The notes under the pieces are model-generated. The model searched no databases and was not told the origin of the DNA. It saw only the letters and a program-made list of their open reading frames with translations. 64,000 nt of DNA, from the NCBI GenBank assembly GCA_958439195.1, contig OY288164.1, positions 1-64,000 of the forward strand, given 5' to 3'. Below are positions 42,001 to 50,930 of this stretch, piece after piece. The position numbers and the translations under genes are program-made. The first letter of the stretch is position 1, and the number at the start of each line of letters is the position of its first letter. This DNA is from an uncultured Paracoccaceae bacterium. GTDB taxonomy: Bacteria; Pseudomonadota; Alphaproteobacteria; Rhodobacterales; Rhodobacteraceae.

Positions 42001-43296
42001 TTATTCCGCCGCGACCGCCGACAGGCGGCCCGTCTTTTTCGCCTTGATCCGATCTTCAATCTCGTCTCGGAAGGCGCGGACAAGGCCCTGGATCGGCCAT
42101 GCCGCAGCGTCGCCGAGGGCGCAGATCGTGTGGCCTTCGACCTGTTTGGTGACCGACAGCAGCATGTCGATCTCTTCAACCTCGGCCTCGCCGCGCACCA
42201 GACGATCCATAACGCGCATCATCCAGCCGGTGCCTTCACGGCAGGGCGTGCATTGGCCGCAGGATTCGTGCTTGTAGAATTTCGACAACCGCCAGATCGC
42301 CTTGATCACATCGGTCGACTGATCCATCACAATCACAGCCGCCGTCCCAAGACCGGAGCGTTGTTCGCGCAGCCAGTCAAAATCCATGATCGCGTCGTCG
42401 CATTGCGCCTGCGTCAGCAAGGGCACGGATGACCCGCCGGGGATCACGGCCTTGATGTTCTTCCACCCGCCGCGCACGCCGCCGCAATGCCGATCCAGGA
42501 GTTCCTTGAGTGGAATCGACATCGCCTCTTCGACCACGCAGGGGTTGTTGACGTGGCCCGAGATGCCAAAGAGTTTCGTCCCTGCATTGTTGGGGCGGCC
42601 AAAGCCGGCAAACCATTCCGGACCGCGACGCAGGATCGTGGGGACAACGGCGATGGATTCGACGTTGTTCACCGTGGTGGGGCAGCCATAAAGGCCCGCG
42701 CCCGCCGGGAAGGGCGGCTTCATCCGCGGCATGCCCTTTTTGCCTTCAAGGCTTTCCAAAAGCGCCGTTTCCTCGCCGCAGATATAGGCCCCGGCGCCGT
42801 GGTGCAGATAGAGGTCGAAGTCATAGCCGGATTTGCAGGCGTTCTTGCCCAAAAGCCCCGCGTCATAGCATTCGTCGATGGCGGCTTGCAGCGCCTCACG
42901 CTCGCGGATGTATTCGCCGCGAATATAGATATAGCAGGCATTGGCCTGCATTGCGAAGGACGCGATCAGCGCGCCTTCGATCAAGGTATGGGGATCATGG
43001 CGCATGATCTCCCGGTCCTTGCAGGTGCCGGGTTCGGATTCGTCTGCGTTGATCACCAGATAGCTGGGCCGCCCGTCCGACTGTTTCGGCATGAAGGACC
43101 ATTTCAGCCCGGTGGGAAAGCCCGCGCCGCCGCGTCCCCGAAGACCCGATGCCTTCACCTGTTCGATGATCGTGTCACGACCCCGCTTCAGGATATCGGC
43201 GGTGCCGTCCCAATGGCCGCGCTTCCGCGCCCCTGCAAGGGTGCGGTCATGCATCCCGTAGAGGTTGGTGAAGATGCGGTCCTGATCCTTGAGCAT
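42001..43296 (-). CDS. nuoF: NADH-quinone oxidoreductase subunit F
   Basis: NADH-oxidising subunit with FMN and [4Fe-4S] cluster N3, 431 aa. The NADH/FMN glycine-rich loop is GRGGAGFPTGLKW (about 54-66), and cluster ligands lie in ESCGQCTPCREGTG. It follows the DUF5337 gene by 10 bp. Confidence 0.97.
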   Translation of the reverse strand: MLKDQDRIFTNLYGMHDRTLAGARKRGHWDGTADILKRGRDTIIEQVKASGLRGRGGAGFPTGLKWSFMPKQSDGRPSYLVINADESEPGTCKDREIMRHDPHTLIEGALIASFAMQANACYIYIRGEYIREREALQAAIDECYDAGLLGKNACKSGYDFDLYLHHGAGAYICGEETALLESLEGKKGMPRMKPPFPAGAGLYGCPTTVNNVESIAVVPTILRRGPEWFAGFGRPNNAGTKLFGISGHVNNPCVVEEAMSIPLKELLDRHCGGVRGGWKNIKAVIPGGSSVPLLTQAQCDDAIMDFDWLREQRSGLGTAAVIVMDQSTDVIKAIWRLSKFYKHESCGQCTPCREGTGWMMRVMDRLVRGEAEVEEIDMLLSVTKQVEGHTICALGDAAAWPIQGLVRAFRDEIEDRIKAKKTGRLSAVAAE

Positions 43297-43306
43297 GTCT
43301 TGCCCC

Positions 43307-43531
43307 TTAGTTGCCCTGACGTTTCCGCCAGATACGGTATGTCACCACCAGCGCCCAGATGAACGCGGCCATCGCGGCGAGGTCGAAGAGAAAGGCAAAG
43401 CGGGTTTCCCAGCCCAGCCTCCCCCCAAGGAAACTTGCCCCCATCCACAGGATCATGGTGCCTGCCAGAACAAAGGCCACTTGCCTTGTCTGTTTGGCGA
43501 TTTCCTTTTCCTGCGGGGTGGGTTCGCGCAT
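43307..43531 (-). CDS. DUF5337 small membrane protein
   Basis: A 74-residue protein with two hydrophobic segments, about 18-37 and 44-66, and charged ends (MREPTPQEKEIAKQ and WRKRQGN). I assign it to DUF5337, a small family seen beside nuo genes in Rhodobacteraceae. It lies 7 bp after the helix-hairpin-helix gene and 10 bp before nuoF. Function unknown; an assembly or accessory membrane factor is possible but unproven. Confidence 0.75.
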   Translation of the reverse strand: MREPTPQEKEIAKQTRQVAFVLAGTMILWMGASFLGGRLGWETRFAFLFDLAAMAAFIWALVVTYRIWRKRQGN

Positions 43532-43538
43532 CCCCGCC

Positions 43539-44321
43539 TCAGTAATCGTTCGTTTTGGCGCGGCGGAGGAATTCCTCCAGCCCCACTTCGGCGATCAGTT
43601 TGGCCTGTGCCACCCATTTGTCGCGGGTGACGCGGCCTTTGAAGCCCTTCAGATTTCCATCCATCCATTCCACCTCGGCGGCGCCCCAGGCGGCGATCTG
43701 GTCAAGATGGAAGATGCCGTTTTCATTCAGCACCTTTTCCAGCGCCGGGCCGATGCCTTCGATGACCTTAAGGTCGTCGGCAACACCCTTGCGCGCTGCC
43801 TTGAGCGCCTTGGGTTTGGTGCCGCCAACGGGCGCGGGGGCGGGGGCGGCAGCGGCAACGGCCTTTGGCGCGGCTTTGGCCTTTGGCTCATCCTTGGGCG
43901 CGGCTTTTGCCGCGGCCTTTGCGGGCTTCGGTTCTTCGGCCACAGGCGACATGATGCCAAGAGATGCGGCAGCGGGTGCAACTGATACGGGTGCTGACAC
44001 GACCGGCGACGCCATCACCGGCGCGGCCTCGGCCATCGGGGCCGGGGTGGCGGGGGCTGGGATGGCGGGGGCTGGGGTGGCATGTGTTGCTGCGTGCGCG
44101 GGTTCATCTGCCGCTTCGGGTTTGGGGATCCGGTCGGCAGCGCCCCAAGGCATGCCGATCACCAGACCCGCCACAGCGGTGACCAGCACGGCAAAGAAGC
44201 CGGATGTCGTATAGTCAAAACCACCAACCACCTTGGCAACAACAAAGGCCAGCACCCCTGCCCCGGCGGCAATGATCCAGCCGTTCAGCGATGGTGCATT
44301 CAGATTATCGACTCGTTTCAT
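43539..44321 (-). CDS. Membrane-anchored protein with helix-hairpin-helix C-terminus
   Basis: A 260-residue protein in three parts. Two membrane helices (about 14-35 and 39-58) are followed by an Ala/Pro/Lys-rich linker (about 65-180). A C-terminal domain with a helix-hairpin-helix motif (DDLKVIEGIGPALEKVLNEN, about 184-203) completes it. HhH domains usually bind DNA non-specifically, but this domain type also occurs in ribosomal-protein-like and structural contexts. It lies between nuoE and DUF5337. A relative occurs among the unidentified frames of the Paracoccus complex I operon in my recollection. A role with DNA from the inner membrane would be surprising. Confidence 0.75.
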   Translation of the reverse strand: MKRVDNLNAPSLNGWIIAAGAGVLAFVVAKVVGGFDYTTSGFFAVLVTAVAGLVIGMPWGAADRIPKPEAADEPAHAATHATPAPAIPAPATPAPMAEAAPVMASPVVSAPVSVAPAAASLGIMSPVAEEPKPAKAAAKAAPKDEPKAKAAPKAVAAAAPAPAPVGGTKPKALKAARKGVADDLKVIEGIGPALEKVLNENGIFHLDQIAAWGAAEVEWMDGNLKGFKGRVTRDKWVAQAKLIAEVGLEEFLRRAKTNDY

Positions 44322-44374
44322 GCGCGTATCCCTGTATCCGGGGCGTCTGGTTCGCCCCTCCCCTCAGTGTTCCG

Positions 44375-45247
44375 TCATTCCTTGTCGGTCTTTTTCGCGC
44401 GTGGTGCGCGGGCAGGCTTGGCCTTGGCATCGGTGGTGGCGTCGGCGGTCGTTTGCGCCGGGGCTTTTGCCGTCGTTTTGCGCACGGCGGGTGCTTTTGC
44501 GGCGGGTACTTTTGCGGCGGGGGCCGCAGCTTTGGCCGGTTTGCCCAACCACGGCGTCAGGATCGGCACTTCGGTTCCGTCGATCCGCTTTACCGTGTCG
44601 CCGATATCCACGGCCAGTTGGGCCGAGGCGTTGTATTGCTTTTTGCCGGATTCGAAATCCTTCAAGGTGGTCAGGCCCGACAGAGGTTCTGCGGCATAGC
44701 GCCCGTTCTGCGGGCCGGGGACCGGCACCTCGCCCTTGGAGAACCGGGCGATCAGGTCGCGCAGTTTGGCGGGGGTCAGGTCTTCGTAGTAATCCTTGCC
44801 GATCTGGGCCATCGGCGCATTGGCGCAGGCGCCCATGCATTCGACCTCTTCCCAGGAAAACTTGCCGTCTTTCGACAGGGTATGCGGCGCGGGGGCGATC
44901 AGTTCCTTGCAGACCGCGACCAGATCTTCGGCGCCGCAGATCATGCAAGTGGTGGTGCCGCAGATCTGGATATGGGCGATGCTGCCCACGGGTTGCAGTT
45001 GGAACATGAAGTAGAAGGTCGCCACTTCCAACGCGCGGATATAGGCCATGCCCAGCATGTCAGCGACGGTTTCAATCGCCTTGCGCGTGAGCCAGCCTTC
45101 CTGTTCCTGCGCACGCCACAGCAGCGGGATGATGGCCGATGCCTGACGGCCTTCGGGGTATTTGGAAATCTGACCCTTTGCCCATTCCAGATTGGCGGGG
45201 GTAAAGGCGAAGCTGTCAGGCTGAACAGGGTGCAGGCGGCGGAGCAT
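44375..45247 (-). CDS. nuoE: NADH-quinone oxidoreductase subunit E
   Basis: Thioredoxin-like [2Fe-2S] subunit (cluster N1a) of the NADH dehydrogenase module, 290 aa. Ligand Cys residues are in CGTTTCMIC and ECMGACANAPM. The chain is longer than in E. coli (166 aa). The extra about 65 C-terminal residues are an Ala/Lys/Pro tail without structure, as in related bacteria. The ATG overlaps the nuoD stop (TAATG). Confidence 0.96.
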   Translation of the reverse strand: MLRRLHPVQPDSFAFTPANLEWAKGQISKYPEGRQASAIIPLLWRAQEQEGWLTRKAIETVADMLGMAYIRALEVATFYFMFQLQPVGSIAHIQICGTTTCMICGAEDLVAVCKELIAPAPHTLSKDGKFSWEEVECMGACANAPMAQIGKDYYEDLTPAKLRDLIARFSKGEVPVPGPQNGRYAAEPLSGLTTLKDFESGKKQYNASAQLAVDIGDTVKRIDGTEVPILTPWLGKPAKAAAPAAKVPAAKAPAVRKTTAKAPAQTTADATTDAKAKPARAPRAKKTDKE

Positions 45248-46458
45248 TAGCGGTCGATCTCCCCGAACACGACATCCATCGTGCCGATGATGGCGGATAC
45301 GTCGGCAAGCTGGTGGCCCTTGCAGATGTAATCCATGGATTGCAGGTGCAGATACCCCGGCGCGCGGATCTTGGCGCGATAGGGTTTGTTGGTGCCGTCG
45401 GCCACCAAATAGACGCCAAACTCACCCTTCGGTGCCTCGACGCAGGCGTAAACTTCGCCCGCCGGGACGTGGAACCCTTCGGTGTAGAGTTTGAAGTGAT
45501 GGATCAACGCCTCCATCGATGTCTTCATCTCGGCCCGTTTGGGCGGTGTGATCTTGCCGCGCGCCAGCACATCGCCCTTTTCCACGCGCAGCTTGGCAAT
45601 CGCCTGCCGGATGATCGACGTCGACTCGCGCATTTCGGCCATGCGGCAGAGATAGCGGTCATAGCAATCGCCGTTCTTGCCCACGGGGATCTTGAAGTCG
45701 AATTCGTCATAGCATTCGTAGGGCTGGCTGCGGCGCAGATCCCAGGCAAGGCCAGAACCGCGCACCATGACGCCGGAATAGCCCCATTTCTGGATGTCAT
45801 CTTCGGTCACGATACCAATATCGGCGTTGCGCTGTTTGAAGATGCGATTTTCCGTCAGCAGCGTGTCGATATCGTCCAACACCTTTGGGAACTTGTCGGC
45901 CCAGGCGTCGATGTCATCCAACAGCGACGGCGTCAGGTCGACATGCACGCCACCGGGGCGGAAATAGGCCGCATGAAGGCGCGCGCCGCAGGCCCGTTCG
46001 TAGAACACCATAAGCTGTTCGCGTTCCTCGAACCCCCAAAGCGGCGGGGTCAGCGCGCCCACATCCATCGCCTGCGTGGTGACGTTCAAGAGGTGGTTCA
46101 ACACGCGCCCAATCTCAGAGAACAGCACGCGGATCAGGCTGGCACGGCGCGGCACCTTTGTTCCGGTCAGCCGTTCGATGGCCAGACACCAGGCATGTTC
46201 CTGGTTCATCGGGGCCACATAATCCAGCCGGTCGAAATAGGGCAGGTTTTGCAGATAGGTGCGGCTTTCCATCAGCTTTTCGGTGCCGCGGTGCAGCAGG
46301 CCGATATGCGGATCGCAGCGTTCGACGATTTCCCCGTCCAGTTCCAGCACAAGGCGCAGCACGCCATGCGCTGCCGGGTGCTGCGGCCCGAAGTTGATGT
46401 TGAAGTTGCGGATTTTCTGTTCGCCTGTCAGGGCGTCGTCGAAGGCACCGTCCATCAT
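45247..46458 (-). CDS. nuoD: NADH-quinone oxidoreductase subunit D
   Basis: Quinone-site subunit of the peripheral arm, 403 aa from the ATG at 46458 (an adjacent ATG at 46455 is equally possible). Diagnostic stretches are NFGPQHPAAHGVLRL and HIGLLHRGTEKL. The start ATGATG overlaps the sulfotransferase stop, so nuoD translation follows that of the sulfotransferase. An upstream in-frame extension is excluded by that overlap. Confidence 0.96.
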   Translation of the reverse strand: MMDGAFDDALTGEQKIRNFNINFGPQHPAAHGVLRLVLELDGEIVERCDPHIGLLHRGTEKLMESRTYLQNLPYFDRLDYVAPMNQEHAWCLAIERLTGTKVPRRASLIRVLFSEIGRVLNHLLNVTTQAMDVGALTPPLWGFEEREQLMVFYERACGARLHAAYFRPGGVHVDLTPSLLDDIDAWADKFPKVLDDIDTLLTENRIFKQRNADIGIVTEDDIQKWGYSGVMVRGSGLAWDLRRSQPYECYDEFDFKIPVGKNGDCYDRYLCRMAEMRESTSIIRQAIAKLRVEKGDVLARGKITPPKRAEMKTSMEALIHHFKLYTEGFHVPAGEVYACVEAPKGEFGVYLVADGTNKPYRAKIRAPGYLHLQSMDYICKGHQLADVSAIIGTMDVVFGEIDR

Positions 46459-47336
46459 CCGTGAACCTCTGTCATGTTCTGGCGCCAACCTGCCGGAAGA
46501 TCCGGGAACAGACTGGCGACGAAGTCGTATTGCGGGCGCAATGCCGCCTGCGCACGGGCGCGCAGATCGCTGGGCATGGCCAAGGGTGTGCCTTCATGCA
46601 CACGGTGATCAAAGTCGCCGGGCCGGTCGGCGATACCCATGAATCCGTGCAGGCGCGACAGGCCGGGGGCTGACATCATGTCATCCTGAAACTGGATCAG
46701 CAGGCGATCCGGCGCGATGGCGTTGCGAAGCCGCGTGATGGCCCCGATGTAATCCTCACGGTCCGGCAGGCCATTGCGGATGGCATCCAGCATCCCGTGC
46801 AGCATCTGTTCGGCCAGCGCGGCAAAATCGCCCTGCCCGACCAACCGGCGCGCGGCCAGCATCCGGGCCTGCGACCACAGCCGCGATACCGGATCACGCA
46901 GCAGATAAAGAAACCGGGTCTGCGGCGCGATGGCCGCCATCTGCCGCAGTCGCGGTTCCGGCAACAGGGCATAGGCCGGGGTGATATCGGCGACCAGCGG
47001 CTTTTCCCCGCGCCCGGCGGACATATAGCCCAGATAGGGCGCATGATCCGCACCGCCGCCGATGATGACGGTCTTCCAATCCAGCGCATCGCGCAACTGG
47101 CGTTGCAGTGTCGGCCGCGCATCGCCTTCGGCAATCGCGGATTTCAAAAGCGCGATCCGTTCGCGCAGACGGGTGCGAAAGCGCCTCTGGGTGCCCTGTT
47201 CGATCATGTCGAAATAGTGCAGTTCCTTGATCGAACGCAGGTGACAATCCGGGTGCTGCGACAGGTGACGATAAAGCCAGGATGTCCCGGCTTTCGTCGC
47301 GCCCACGCAGAACAGAACTGTCGGCACCTCGGTCAC
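46455..47336 (-). CDS. Sulfotransferase-family protein inserted between nuoC and nuoD
   Basis: A 293-residue protein of the P-loop sulfotransferase fold. The 5'-phosphosulfate loop is GATKAGTSWLYRHL (residues 12-25) and the 3'-phosphate site is RDPVSRLWSQ (147-156), so PAPS binding looks intact. Such enzymes sulfate glycans, lipids or small molecules. The start is a GTG at 47336, 3 bp after the nuoC stop. Its end overlaps the nuoD start, so it is embedded with translational coupling. There is no sulfation-related neighbour, and acceptor specificity cannot be read. Confidence 0.85.
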   Translation of the reverse strand: MTEVPTVLFCVGATKAGTSWLYRHLSQHPDCHLRSIKELHYFDMIEQGTQRRFRTRLRERIALLKSAIAEGDARPTLQRQLRDALDWKTVIIGGGADHAPYLGYMSAGRGEKPLVADITPAYALLPEPRLRQMAAIAPQTRFLYLLRDPVSRLWSQARMLAARRLVGQGDFAALAEQMLHGMLDAIRNGLPDREDYIGAITRLRNAIAPDRLLIQFQDDMMSAPGLSRLHGFMGIADRPGDFDHRVHEGTPLAMPSDLRARAQAALRPQYDFVASLFPDLPAGWRQNMTEVHG

Positions 47337-47339
47337 GGA

Positions 47340-47939
47340 TCAGACCTTCTTTTCGTCGCCGGGAAGGATGTATTCGGCCCCTTCCCAGGGCGACATGAAA
47401 TCGAACTGGCGGTATTCCTGCACCAGTTTGACCGGTTCATAGACGACGCGCTTTTGTGCCTCGTCATACCGCACCTCGGTATAGCCGGTGGTGGGGAAAT
47501 CCTTGCGCAGCGGGAAACCGCGAAAGCCATAATCCGTCAGGATGCGGCGCAGGTCGGGGTGGTTGGAAAACAGGATCCCGAACATGTCAAAGATTTCGCG
47601 TTCAAACCAGTTGGCAGACGGATGAATGGCATGGAGCGATGGAACCATCTCTTCTTCGCCGATGGCCATTTTCAGGCGGATGCGCTGGTTTTGATACATC
47701 GACAGGAAGTGGTAGACGACATCGAACCGCTCGGCCCGGTCGGGGTGATCGACGGCCGTGATGTCCACAAGGCTGGTAAAGCGGCAGGCGCTGTCGGTGC
47801 GCAAGAATTCAACCAGCGCCTCCAGCCGTTCCGGCACGATGACCAGCGTCAGTTCACCAAAGGCAACCGCGCTGGACAGCACGGCATCGGGCTGTTTGAA
47901 GGCGATATGGGCGGCCAGTTCGTTCAAGGCTTCGGACAT
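47340..47939 (-). CDS. nuoC: NADH-quinone oxidoreductase subunit C
   Basis: 30-kDa-type subunit of the peripheral arm, 199 aa. Family stretches are NWFEREIFDMFGILFSNHPD and LRRILTDYGFRGFPLRKDFP. It is separate from nuoD, unlike the fused NuoCD of E. coli. It lies 9 bp after nuoB and 3 bp before the sulfotransferase. Confidence 0.97.
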   Translation of the reverse strand: MSEALNELAAHIAFKQPDAVLSSAVAFGELTLVIVPERLEALVEFLRTDSACRFTSLVDITAVDHPDRAERFDVVYHFLSMYQNQRIRLKMAIGEEEMVPSLHAIHPSANWFEREIFDMFGILFSNHPDLRRILTDYGFRGFPLRKDFPTTGYTEVRYDEAQKRVVYEPVKLVQEYRQFDFMSPWEGAEYILPGDEKKV

Positions 47940-47948
47940 GCTGGTTCC

Positions 47949-48482
47949 TCAGCGGGTGATGGTGCCGGTGCGGCGGATTTTGCGCTGCAATTGCAGGATG
48001 CCGTAAAGCAGTGCCTCTGCCGTAGGCGGGCAGCCGGGGACGTAGATATCGACCGGGACGATCCGGTCGCAGCCGCGCACGACGGAATAGGAGTAATGGT
48101 AATACCCGCCGCCGTTCGCGCAGGACCCCATCGAAATCACATAGCGGGGTTCAGGCATCTGGTCATAGACCTTGCGCAGCGCCGGGGCCATCTTGTTGGT
48201 CAGCGTTCCGGCCACGATCATCAGATCGGATTGGCGCGGGCTGGCGCGGGGGGCCGTGCCAAAGCGTTCCAGATCATAACGCGGCATGGAGGTGTGCATC
48301 ATTTCAACCGCGCAGCACGCCAGACCGAACGTCATCCAGTGGAGCGAACCGATCCGCGCCCAGTTGATGATGTCTTCGGTCGAGGTCAGCAGGAACCCCT
48401 TGTCCTGCAATTCGCGGTTCAAGGCCCGGACGGCAACGTCGTGATCGCCACCCGCCTGATTTGCAGAGGTGCTCACTCCCAT
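47949..48482 (-). CDS. nuoB: NADH-quinone oxidoreductase subunit B
   Basis: Subunit carrying the terminal [4Fe-4S] cluster N2, 177 aa from the ATG at 48482. GGAG precedes that start at good distance; a longer frame begins at 48503. The tandem cysteines are in FGLACCAVEMM, with further ligands in MGSCANGGGYY and VPGCPP. It overlaps nuoA by 10 bp. Confidence 0.97.
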   Translation of the reverse strand: MGVSTSANQAGGDHDVAVRALNRELQDKGFLLTSTEDIINWARIGSLHWMTFGLACCAVEMMHTSMPRYDLERFGTAPRASPRQSDLMIVAGTLTNKMAPALRKVYDQMPEPRYVISMGSCANGGGYYHYSYSVVRGCDRIVPVDIYVPGCPPTAEALLYGILQLQRKIRRTGTITR

Positions 48483-48838
48483 TCCAGGGCTCCTTTTTTC
48501 CATTCATAGGCGAAGCCGATCGTCAAGATGGCCAGAAACACCATCATGGACCAGAAGCCCGTCATGCTCATATCGCCAAAAGCCACGGCCCAGGGAAACA
48601 GGAAGGCCACTTCCAGATCGAAGATGATGAACAGGATCGAAACCAGATAGAAGCGCACGTCGAATTTCATGCGCGCGTCATCAAAGGCATTGAAGCCGCA
48701 TTCGTAGGCCGACACTTTTTCCGGGTCCGGGTTTCGCACCGCAATTACGGCAGCCGCCAGCAACAGCACAAGGCCGAGGCCGACCGCCACAGCCAGAAGA
48801 ATGATAATCGGAAGATACTCTCGGAGAAGTGGGTCCAC
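48473..48838 (-). CDS. nuoA: NADH-quinone oxidoreductase subunit A
   Basis: First gene of the operon, 121 aa with three membrane helices. The conserved loop SAYECGFNAFDDARMKFDVR, between the first and second helices, sits at the quinone site. The start is a GTG at 48838, supported by AAGGAG 8 nt upstream and by the family N-terminus. Confidence 0.96.
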   Translation of the reverse strand: MDPLLREYLPIIILLAVAVGLGLVLLLAAAVIAVRNPDPEKVSAYECGFNAFDDARMKFDVRFYLVSILFIIFDLEVAFLFPWAVAFGDMSMTGFWSMMVFLAILTIGFAYEWKKGALEWE

Positions 48839-49186
48839 GAGGCGCTCCTTCGGCTGGCGACATGCGAGCTGCGGGCCATCTGCGGGCCGCTTGAACTCTT
48901 GTCGTCCGTTTACCCCGCCCCCCCGGCTTGGTCAACCAATGGAGGGGGTAAAAGACGGGGCTGCGACAAGTGGGGCCATAAGGATTTTGCACGAATTCCA
49001 AATGTTTTCAAAAAAAGTATACAATGGCACACAAGGTTTTCGCCGCGGCGCGGCATGTATTTTCGGATTTGCCGGGAAATGCGACGGCGGAAGACTCCGC
49101 CGACTCGGTGCCTTGCGCCTGTTCCTGACTGGTATCCGGCCGTGGCATGGGGTTGAGTGATCGCATCATTTGCCCGGAGAACCATC
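48839..49186. other. 348-bp divergent intergenic region, nuo and creA promoters
   Basis: No convincing gene. This region must contain the nuoA promoter (minus) and the creA promoter (plus). An A+T-rich stretch around 48990-49030 is the likeliest promoter area, but I do not assign -35/-10 boxes. A perfect 7-bp hairpin CGGCGGA/TCCGCCG with a 4-nt loop lies at 49085-49102. Confidence 0.5.
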
Positions 49187-49660
49187 ATGCCCCACCTGCA
49201 CCTATACGCCGCCGCGCTGTCGGCCCTGTGCCTTTCCCCCCTTGCCGCAGGGGCGGAAGAGGTCGGCACCGTCGGGGTGGACTGGATTGGCAATGACATT
49301 CTGATCGAAGCCTTGCCAGACCCGGATGTTGCGGGCGTGACCTGCCATCTGGCTTATTTTGACCGATCAACCCTGGACCGGCTGGTTCAGGGCAACTGGT
49401 TTGAAGATCCGTCGAATTCATCCATCGCCTGCCGCCAGACCGGGCCGATTTCCATAGGACAGATTGCGCGCGGAGCAGAGGGCGAGGAGATTTTCTCGGA
49501 GCGGCAGTCCCTTCTGCTCAAGACCCTGTCCGTGACCCGTATCTATGACGAGGCGAACAATACGCTGATCTACCTGGCCCATGCCCGCGAGGTGACGGAA
49601 GGGTCGGCCAAAATGTCGATTTCGACCGTGCCGCTGTGGCAGGCGTCACCGGCGCAATAG
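49187..49660 (+). CDS. creA: CreA family exported protein
   Basis: A 157-residue protein with a signal peptide of about 22 residues (LSALCLSPLAAGAEE) and the CreA domain. Characteristic stretches are GNDILIEALPDPDVAGVTCH, CRQTGPISIG and RIYDEANNTLIYLAHAREV. CreA is conserved in proteobacteria but its function is unknown. The ATG at 49187 is preceded by GGAG. It converges with the DegT-type gene with 40 bp between stops. Confidence 0.88.
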   Translation: MPHLHLYAAALSALCLSPLAAGAEEVGTVGVDWIGNDILIEALPDPDVAGVTCHLAYFDRSTLDRLVQGNWFEDPSNSSIACRQTGPISIGQIARGAEGEEIFSERQSLLLKTLSVTRIYDEANNTLIYLAHAREVTEGSAKMSISTVPLWQASPAQ

Positions 49661-49700
49661 GAATATCCCGACCGGGCGGCACCTTCAAAGGGCAGCACCT

Positions 49701-50930
49701 TCAATCTGCCAGCGGGACGGCATGATCCGCTTCTTCGCCCCCTTGCTGGACTGACAGAACCTCGGCCCGGATGATGCGCGCGATCAAGGCGCAATCATCG
49801 GGCGAAAAGGTCAACGGCACCCGCATGTCGATCAGTCCGGCCAGCAGCCGGTCTGTCTGTGGCAGGGGTTCGGGCCGGGCATAACGCCAGTGGTCATAGC
49901 GGCTGGTGAAGGCGACCGGATCTGGCGCGCCGAACCATTTCAATTCCACCCCCCGGGCAGCGCAGCGGGCAATCAGCGCGCGGATGCGGCCTGCGGACCA
50001 GTCGGGCAGCAGGAACTGAAAGGACGATCCGACATAGACCTCATGGTCGGGGCGCGGGATCAGGCGCAGGGCGGGCGTGTCGGCAAGACCGGTTTCCAAT
50101 GCGCGGTAAAGCCCGCCCCAACGCGCCACGCGATCGGCCAGAAGGCGCAATTGCGGGCGCAGGATGGCGGCGCGCAGATTATCCATCCGGCCGGAAATAT
50201 TGGGTGTGTCCAGGCGGATGCCTTCGAACGCCTCGGGCGGCGGGGCGGCGCGGTGACGTGCGTAAAGCATGTAGGACCCCGACAGCAGCACGGCCCGCGC
50301 CGCGACCTGCGGATCGTCGGTGATGATGAAACCGCCCTCGCCCGAATTGATGTGCTTGTAGGTCTGCATCGAATAGCACCCGACCCGGCCATGCCGCCCG
50401 GACGGCACGCCGCGCCACGTGGCCCCCATCGTATGGGCGCAATCTTCGATCACGGTCACGCCCAGCCCGTCACAAAGCGCCATCAGCGCCTGCATGTCGC
50501 AGACATGGCCCCGCATGTGCGACAGCAAAAGGACACGCGCCCCGGTTTGCCGCGCCATACCCTCCAGATGGGCCAGGTCGATGGTCAGGTCTTCGGTCAC
50601 CTCAACAAACACCGGCCGCGCCCCGACCGAGGCGATGGCCCCAGGCACCGGCGCAAGGGTGAAGGCGTTGGACAGGACCGGATCATTCGGCCCAACCCCC
50701 ACCGCCCGCAAGGCGCAGGCCATCGCATAGCCACCAGAAGCCACGGCCAGACAATAGCGCGCACCGGTTAGGGCGGCGAACTCCTCTTCCAGCAGCGCGG
50801 TTTCGGCCACTTCGTCCGGGGCGGTGTTATAGCGATGCAAGCGGCCGTGGCGCAGCACGGCAAGGGCGGCTTCGATCCCCTCTTCGGGGATGGGTTCCTG
50901 CTGGGTAAAGCTGCCCGTGAATCGTTCCAT
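49701..50930 (-). CDS. DegT/DnrJ/EryC1/StrS-family PLP aminotransferase
   Basis: A PLP-dependent aminotransferase of 409 aa. Asp163, in VIEDCAHT, contacts the PLP ring nitrogen, and Lys192, in SMQTYKHINSGEGG, is the Schiff-base lysine. Family members aminate keto-sugars for surface polysaccharides or secondary metabolites, or act in coenzyme pathways. The start overlaps the phosphatase stop (TGATG), so translation is coupled. No nucleotide-sugar dehydratase is nearby, although glmU and glmS lie just beyond the phosphatase gene. Confidence 0.85.
   Translation of the reverse strand: MERFTGSFTQQEPIPEEGIEAALAVLRHGRLHRYNTAPDEVAETALLEEEFAALTGARYCLAVASGGYAMACALRAVGVGPNDPVLSNAFTLAPVPGAIASVGARPVFVEVTEDLTIDLAHLEGMARQTGARVLLLSHMRGHVCDMQALMALCDGLGVTVIEDCAHTMGATWRGVPSGRHGRVGCYSMQTYKHINSGEGGFIITDDPQVAARAVLLSGSYMLYARHRAAPPPEAFEGIRLDTPNISGRMDNLRAAILRPQLRLLADRVARWGGLYRALETGLADTPALRLIPRPDHEVYVGSSFQFLLPDWSAGRIRALIARCAARGVELKWFGAPDPVAFTSRYDHWRYARPEPLPQTDRLLAGLIDMRVPLTFSPDDCALIARIIRAEVLSVQQGGEEADHAVPLAD

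Noticed and set aside
48990..49030. Possible sigma-70 promoter boxes for nuoA and creA
   Set aside because: TATACT/TATACA-like hexamers occur, but no -35 box at suitable spacing could be matched, so no boxes are claimed.
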